From: Bryobacterales bacterium
Lineage (GTDB): Bacteria; Acidobacteriota; Terriglobia; Bryobacterales; Bryobacteraceae
Direction of reading: 5' to 3'
DNA length: 64,000 nt
Assembly: GCA_016716385.1 (NCBI GenBank)
Contig: JADJWL010000012.1
Location: 130,435-194,434, forward strand
Position numbers and translations under genes: made by a program. Under the pieces are notes generated by a model. It made no database searches, was not told the DNA's origin, and saw only the letters and a list, made by a program, of their open reading frames with translations. This document shows positions 59,388 to 64,000 of the stretch, one piece after another; within the stretch, counting starts at the first letter, position 1; every line of letters starts with the position of its first letter.

Positions 59388-59771
59388 ACCTGCTGCTCGA
59401 TACCTGCGCATTTCTGTTGGATGAACATCGACGCTCCGGAGTTGAGCGAGCGTGCCAGGACGGCCGTGCTGGACCCTGGCAATACCCTCTATCTGAGCGC
59501 CGCCTCCGGCTGGGAGATCGCCGTGAAGCACCAGTTGGGCCGGTTGAACCTGCCCGCGGCGCCGGCGGCATACGTGCCGTCGCGCCGGGAGTTCCTTGGG
59601 GTGCGGAGCCTTCCAATCAGCGAGGACGATAGCCTGCACGTGAGTAAACTTCCCGCCCTGCACCGCGACCCCTTCGACCGGATGCTGGTCTGCCAGGCGA
59701 TTCTGCGGGGCATGGCAATTGTCACACCCGATGCGGCGATCGCAGCGTATCCCGTGAAGACGCTCTGGTAG
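59384..59771 (+). pseudogene. VapC PIN toxin with one-base frameshift
   Basis: From ATG 59384 the frame MNLLLDTCAFLL contains the first catalytic Asp. It then continues in the next frame (IDAPELSERARTAVLDPGNT, AASGWEIAVKHQLGRLNLP, PALHRDPFDRMLVCQAILRG, TPDAAIAAYPVKTLW) to 59771. One extra T near 59411-59416 (CTGTTGG where CTGTGG is expected) explains it. The rest of the PIN domain, including the DPFDRML acidic block, is otherwise well conserved. The change is recent, or a sequencing error. Confidence 0.75.
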
Positions 59772-59864
59772 GAGCTTACGGAAATCATCATTATCGTAAG
59801 CATTCACTCGCTCTATTATGGCTCATGTGTGCCAATACGAAGAGAGGCGTGGTATGCTGCTTCC

Positions 59865-60383
59865 GTGCCACGCAAACGCGAGTGGTTGCAACATCTTCCG
59901 GACGCCATCGCGACTCTCGAAGCGTCCCGGGACCCGGTGGCGGACCGCAGGACGGTGGAGCGGCTGCTCCGCGTGGGACGGCGGCAGGCCGTTCGCCTGC
60001 TGCATGGCTTCGGCGGATACCAGGCCGGGCGGACGTTCCTGATTGAGCGTGGACATTTGATTCGGCAGCTCCGGCGGGCTGCCGAATCGGAAGACGCGGA
60101 ACGAGAGGGGCGGCGGCGTGAACAACTCTCGGAGCGCCTGGAAGCGGTCCGACGGCAGACCGTTGCGAGGCGCGTCGTCATCCAGCCGCCTGCGCCCCCC
60201 GCCGGAGACGGCCTGCCGCCGGGAATCCACCTCGGCGCGGGACAACTTCACATCGAGTATTCATCCTGCGAACAGCTTCTGGAACGGTTGCTGGGGCTGG
60301 CCCAGGCGATCGGCCAAGATTTTGAGTCCTTCCGTATTCGCGTAGACACACTTTCACCATTGCGCGTACGCGATTCCGGGTAG
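59865..60383 (+). CDS. Conserved hypothetical protein (helical, DNA-binding-like N-terminus)
   Basis: The protein has about 172 residues from GTG 59865 (a longer frame starts at 59829). PRKREWLQHLPDAIATLEAS, DRRTVERLLRVGRRQAVRLL and HGFGGYQAGRTFLIERGHLI make a helix-turn-helix-like segment. A charged coil follows, and the C-terminus contains EYSSCEQLLERLLGLAQAI. It is similar in style to other Acidobacteria small proteins found near transposon borders. No function is known. CGCGTACGCG lies across its end at 60362-60371. Confidence 0.65.
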   Translation: MPRKREWLQHLPDAIATLEASRDPVADRRTVERLLRVGRRQAVRLLHGFGGYQAGRTFLIERGHLIRQLRRAAESEDAEREGRRREQLSERLEAVRRQTVARRVVIQPPAPPAGDGLPPGIHLGAGQLHIEYSSCEQLLERLLGLAQAIGQDFESFRIRVDTLSPLRVRDSG

Positions 60384-60412
60384 AGTCTCGCCGAGGCGGG
60401 TATTCTGGTCAG

Positions 60413-61516
60413 GTGCACCGACTCATTCTTGCTGCCTCGATGGTTCTGGCCGCGTGCGGGAATCCGGCGGCGTCCCCTGTGATCCGGACCGGCGTTCCGA
60501 ACGCCACGCAGGACAAACCGCAGTCGAAACTCTGGTTTGCCCAGGGGTCGTGGTGGGCCTGGCTGCCGGATCCGGAGGGGAGCGCGATCTGGCGCCGGAC
60601 TCCGCAGGGCTGGGAGCGCCAGCAGCCTCTGGACGCCGCACTCCGCGGCCTTCCCGGCCAAGCCGATGTCTGGGCCGACGAAGGCTCCGTCCGCGCCGTG
60701 CTGGTCGACCGGAACCGCCTGGCGGTGGCCGGGCTGCGCTGGACCGATGGCCGCTACGCGCCGGACGGCCCGGCAGCGGAGTTCAACCTGGACGGCGGGC
60801 TCGAAACCGCGACGATCGCCCGCGATCCGGGCGGACGTTGGTGGATCGCCTACGGGCGCGACCGGCGCATGTGGGTGCGAGCCGGGGACGCGGACGGCTG
60901 GACCGAGCCGGTCCAGATCAGCGAGGCGCCCGCGGCCGAAGACGACATTTGCGCCATCGTGGCGTTGCCGGACCGCGTGGCGGTGCTCTGGTCCGACCAG
61001 GCGGCGGACACGGTCTACTTCCGCCGCCATTCGGGCGGTCCGGACGCCGGCGCCTGGGAGCCGATTGAGATCGCCGACGCCGGCGGCGGCACGGCGGACG
61101 ACCATATCAACACGGCGCTTGCCCCCGATGGCACGCTGTATGTCGCAATGAAAAACTCGGTCGACCGCGTTGGTCTGCCGCAGCTTGTGCTGCGCCAGCG
61201 CTACCCCGACGGCCGCTGGGTGAACCGTCCGTACGGGTTGCGCACGGAGGACGGCGAGCCCAGCCGCCCGATCGTGCTGCTGGGCGGCGGCGATCTGTTC
61301 CTGCTGCACTCGTTCTACGGCCGCGAGCGCGGCTGGGTCGAATGGCAGCCCGGCCACGAAATGGCGGCCCAGCCGTTGATCGAGGCGGCGCAGCGCGTCA
61401 ACAATGTGACCGGCAGCAAGGCGAACCTGCCCGAGGGACAGCCATGGATTGTGCTCGCGTCCGACCGCGAAGGTGACGTCTACGAGGCGACGCTGCGGCC
61501 GTACGGCGCGCGGTAG
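60413..61516 (+). CDS. Lipoprotein with predicted beta-propeller
   Basis: The protein has 367 residues. The N-terminus LILAASMVLAACGNPA is a type II signal peptide with Cys as lipid anchor. The body has repeated W/Y-G blades with Asp-boxes-like turns (DPGGRWWIAYGRDRRMWVRA, DGTLYVAMKNSVDRVGLPQL, YPDGRWVNRPYGLRTEDGEP), suggesting a six- or seven-bladed propeller, sialidase/BNR-like. It is anchored at the outer face of a membrane. The function is unknown; no neighbour clearly cooperates with it. Confidence 0.7.
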   Translation: MHRLILAASMVLAACGNPAASPVIRTGVPNATQDKPQSKLWFAQGSWWAWLPDPEGSAIWRRTPQGWERQQPLDAALRGLPGQADVWADEGSVRAVLVDRNRLAVAGLRWTDGRYAPDGPAAEFNLDGGLETATIARDPGGRWWIAYGRDRRMWVRAGDADGWTEPVQISEAPAAEDDICAIVALPDRVAVLWSDQAADTVYFRRHSGGPDAGAWEPIEIADAGGGTADDHINTALAPDGTLYVAMKNSVDRVGLPQLVLRQRYPDGRWVNRPYGLRTEDGEPSRPIVLLGGGDLFLLHSFYGRERGWVEWQPGHEMAAQPLIEAAQRVNNVTGSKANLPEGQPWIVLASDREGDVYEATLRPYGAR

Positions 61517-61582
61517 ACGCGAGGCGGAGCCGTAACGACGTCGTCATCACGCAGTGCTATCCTGAATCCAGGGAGACGCCTC

Positions 61583-61870
61583 ATGATTCCCGCGGGACGG
61601 ATCAAGACCCGGCGAGAAACGCTCAATCTCAGGATCAAGCCGGAATTGCGGACTTTGATCGACCGGGCCGCGGCGCTGGCGGGCAAGAACCGGACCGATT
61701 TCGTCCTCGACGCCGCGCGGCTGGCGGCCGAGGATGCTTTGCTGGAGCGCACGCTGTTTGTGCTGGATCCAAAGGCGTACCGCGAGTTCGTGGCGCGCCT
61801 GGACGCTCCGTCCAAGCCGAACGCCCGGCTCCGTCGCACTCTCGGCACACCTGCCCCATGGGAGGAGTAG
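61583..61870 (+). CDS. TacA-like (DUF1778) antitoxin
   Basis: The protein has 95 residues. RIKTRRETLNLRIKPELRTL, IDRAAALAGKNRTDFVLDAA is the ribbon-helix-helix of DUF1778/TacA-type antitoxins. The tail DPKAYREFVARLDAPSKPNA is the toxin-binding helix region. The stop is 13 bp after the presumed toxin start at 61858, the usual overlap. The antitoxin looks complete. Confidence 0.85.
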   Translation: MIPAGRIKTRRETLNLRIKPELRTLIDRAAALAGKNRTDFVLDAARLAAEDALLERTLFVLDPKAYREFVARLDAPSKPNARLRRTLGTPAPWEE

Positions 61871-62383
61871 AGGCGTTCTCGGCGCCGGAGCTCCTGACAG
61901 ACCTTCACAGCAATGTTGAATCAAGCTTTAGATTCCGGCGATTCCCTGCCGACACCGGTTGCGGCGCGCGCTGGCGAATCGAGCCGCAGCGCGACTCGGA
62001 CCTACGGTGTCTGCGCGAGCGGGCGCTCCGTGGTTGGCTACTATGCTGTCGCGGCTGGTGTGGTCACGGTAGCCGGTGCTCCGGGCCAGATCCGCCGGAA
62101 CATGCCAGACCCGATCCCCGTGGCGGTGCTCGCCCGCTTGGCTGTAGACCGTTCCTGGCAAGGGAGGGGCTTGGGCCGGGCACTGGTCCGGGATGCGGCG
62201 CGCCGCGTCGCAACGGCGGCTGAAACCATCGGCATTCGCGGCATCGTCGTTCATGCGATCTCCGAGGAAGTGCGGGAATACTACCTGTCGTTGGGATTCG
62301 ATGCGAGCCGCCACGAACCAATGACGCTCATGGTGACGCTCCAGGGCGTCCTTGCGGCCTTACGCTCCAGATCCCCCGGCTGA
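61858..62383 (+). pseudogene. TacT-like GNAT toxin with damaged N-terminus
   Basis: From ATG 61858 a frame reads GGVEAFSAPELLTDLHSNVE, the TacT-type opening. It then shifts: LDSGDSL and the stretch up to RSATRTYGVCASGRSVVGYY lie in another frame starting near 61913. The C-terminal half is intact, with RLAVDRSWQGRGLGRALVRD (acetyl-CoA site Q-G-R-G-L-G) and VHAISEEVREYYLSLGFDAS. Several small indels in the first 50 codons are needed to join them. It is likely inactive, since these toxins need a whole N-terminal helix to bind tRNA and antitoxin. Confidence 0.65.
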
Positions 62384-62897
62384 CCGGGGCTGCGAAGAGC
62401 GCGGCGTCCGGCTCGCCGGGAACGAGTTCGATCGCTCGCACCACGGTGGACTCCACCAGCGCGCCGCTGCTGTCGAAGACCGAAAGAGCCGATTCGAGCT
62501 CGGCACATCCAAGATCGGGAGCAACGAGACGCTCCCGCACCACCGTCATCGCGCCGCGCTGCTTCCGCGACACCTGTTTCTGGACGGCGAAGCCCAGGAC
62601 CGCTGCCGGCTCGGGATGGAGATCGACCGTAAACGAGCCGCCGAATGCGTCCGGCCCGCACAGGCCCGGCAGGATCGGACCGGCCGCGGCGGGGCGCTGG
62701 TGCGCGCCGGGTGGCTCCGCCGGGCGGCGGAGGTCGAAAATGCGGGTCGCGGTGACGCCGGCGGTGCGAACCCCGGTGATGGCGCGGGCCACGGGCCGGA
62801 CCGGTCCGCCCGGTTCCTGACGAAGAATGTCCTGGGTGAGGGTGAACGGCTGTCCGCAGAGCAGGCCGGACGCCGGAAAAGCCAGTAACGGCTCCAA
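62328..62897 (-). CDS. Conserved hypothetical protein, Acidobacteria type
   Basis: The protein has up to 189 residues from TTG 62897 (the start is doubtful). The C-terminal half, GFAVQKQVSRKQRGAMTVVR then ERLVAPDLGCAELESALSVF and VVRAIELVPGEPDAALFAAP, resembles the common ending of small secreted Acidobacteria proteins with a conserved E-x-W/L-x-A-P-x-L and G-E-P-x-x-x-L-F. The N-terminal part (VTATRIFDLRRPAEPPG) looks less conserved and may be in the wrong frame. It overlaps the toxin gene's end by 56 bp. Confidence 0.5.
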   Translation of the reverse strand: MEPLLAFPASGLLCGQPFTLTQDILRQEPGGPVRPVARAITGVRTAGVTATRIFDLRRPAEPPGAHQRPAAAGPILPGLCGPDAFGGSFTVDLHPEPAAVLGFAVQKQVSRKQRGAMTVVRERLVAPDLGCAELESALSVFDSSGALVESTVVRAIELVPGEPDAALFAAPVSRGIWSVRPQGRPGASP

Positions 62898-63412
62898 GAT
62901 GCGGAGTTCGGCCTGGAGGCCCTCCTTGAGGGTGTTCTATCAGGACTTGGCCTCTATGCCGCTGGCGACTTGCGGAAAGGAGCGCTTCCGGCCCAGGCTC
63001 CTCAGCGACGGTTGCGGACCCGTTCTTCTTCCCGCGAGGGCCAGAACACCGTTAGAGAAGTAATAGTATGGAAATTCGCCGCGAGGCATAAAGCGGACTA
63101 ACACTGGGGATGGCGAAAGAAGGCGTTTGTCGATCCGAAGTTCATCCGGGCGGATCCTGAGCGGGGGATTTCGCCAGAGGCCGCTCGGCGTCAGCATGAA
63201 CCAGCTCTCCCGTGGCCTCGGCATGCTGGCGCCGGCCGGGTTCGCCGGGATCGTTCACGGGACCGATCCATCACCGCCGGCCACGGCGCTCCGGCTGAAG
63301 CGCCTACTTCGGCGTGGCGCGAGACAATGGCTCAATCTGCCAGGTCAAGAATACAGTCTCCGGGGTGGCCAGGCGGAAGTCCGGCGAGGAGATCGCCCGA
63401 ACCGTGCGCAAG
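62898..63412. other. Region without a convincing gene
   Basis: Minus-strand frames here (for example one with PRGEFPYYYFSNGVLALAG) are short and carry no recognisable domain. Base composition is more mixed than in the genes around. It may be decayed coding DNA related to the fragment to the right. Confidence 0.35.
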
Positions 63413-64000
63413 CTAACGGCTGCCTGAGCCCCGCCCTTCCTCCAACGCGAACTCCCGGAAGATCGCGTTCTCTCCGTCCGGCAGGGGGACGACGAGCCGG
63501 TACCGGCCTGGCTCCAGCTTTGCAGTATCGAGCGCGGCCAGATACCGGAGGGTTCCTGTTGCCGGTACGCCGTCGAACTCATATCCCTGAAAGGGCGGCT
63601 CGCTCAACTCCTTCTCTTCATGCAGCAGGTACACCCGCGGCGCCGGCGGCGTGCGGAGCATCTGGTCCGGCGCGTTGCAAGAAAAGAGTCATGCTGCACC
63701 AGAAGCGCAGGACGCGCTTCGCGCTCAGCTCGACGGGGCCAGCAGCAAGCGCACCGCCGCTTAAACGGTACGGTTCCCTCATGCTCCGTCGCGGACTGCC
63801 GGGCGTTGAGCAGGTGAGGCGTCACCAGCAGCGAACTCGACGTCACGCCTGACGAGACTCCGGGCACCAGCAGGCGCGATTGATACGTGCCGGTCGCGCC
63901 CGTCGATTCGTCGCGGACGACGGCCTTCCACAGCCAGCGGCCGGGCTCCAGCCGCATCTCCCCGAAACCGCATGGCCGTCAAGGTCCCAGTCTGCCAGGG
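63413..64000 (-). pseudogene. Fragmented VWFA-associated-type protein, runs off the edge
   Basis: The last part (63413-63661) encodes YLLHEEKELSEPPFQGYEFD then LDTAKLEPGRYRLVVPLPDG. An upstream piece in another frame (to about 63957) gives MRLEPGRWLWKAVVRDESTG, GVTSSSLLVTPHLLNARQSA. These fit the C-terminal part of the VWFA-related proteins common in Acidobacteria. At least two frame changes (near 63660-63770 and near 63958) are needed. The start lies beyond 64000. Either a pseudogene or low-quality sequence at the contig edge. Confidence 0.45.

Noticed and set aside
63127..63852. Plus-strand open frame of 241 codons near the right edge
   Set aside because: It is antisense to conserved pieces of the VWFA-related-type gene and has no domain of its own.

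Overview
This is high-GC bacterial chromosome. Two very large TonB-dependent receptors with N-terminal carboxypeptidase-regulatory-like domains, a Soli_cterm (TIGR03437)-type surface protein, many decayed toxin-antitoxin modules and an ATEKQIAAN-type small protein next to a lone terminase all point to Acidobacteriota, most likely the Solibacteres/Bryobacterales. That assignment is inferred from gene style; there is no rRNA in the window.

Layout. 0-6 kb: a surface-polysaccharide cluster read leftwards (glycosyltransferase, UDP-GlcNAc 2-epimerase, radical SAM enzyme, GT4 glycosyltransferase) with a divergent GT2 enzyme. 6-6.5 kb: a 161-bp copy of the end of a distant gene and a degenerate tRNA-Met. 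6.6-20.7 kb: a PaaK-like adenylate-forming enzyme, two TonB-dependent receptors, a divergent Nramp-type transporter, a caspase-TPR protein and the TIGR03437 protein. 20.7-27 kb: a second polysaccharide cluster (O-antigen ligase, AsnB, GT4, divergent heparinase II/III). 27-29.8 kb: RraA-like and other secreted hypothetical proteins.

29.8-35.8 kb is an accessory 'graveyard'. It holds an apparently intact higBA pair, broken vapC/relE/parE genes, an approximately 1-kb direct duplication, 23-bp IS21-end-like tandem repeats, a truncated istA, and a DUF4440-type gene followed by an integron attC-like site. 35.8-41.2 kb: a polysaccharide deacetylase facing an ACP / SDR / KASIII / KASIII / unknown operon, possibly making an acyl group. 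41.3-46.9 kb: more mobile-element borders, a PQQ-type propeller with embedded EF-hands, an IS256-like remnant, a lipoprotein cut by a repeat, and a split phage-type terminase with no other phage genes.

46.9-53.8 kb looks catabolic: formamidase-like and acetamidase genes, two enolase-superfamily enzymes, an MFS carrier and an amidohydrolase. 53.9-59.1 kb carries a ParA/ribbon-helix-helix pair, a methyltransferase, a fused TssB-TssC sheath protein and TssK, an incomplete type VI-like set. 59.1-64 kb has Phd/VapC and TacA/TacT modules with damaged toxins, a lipoprotein, and fragmentary hypothetical genes running off the right edge. A recurring theme in the accessory parts is that antitoxins stay open while their toxins carry frameshifts, truncations or fusions.
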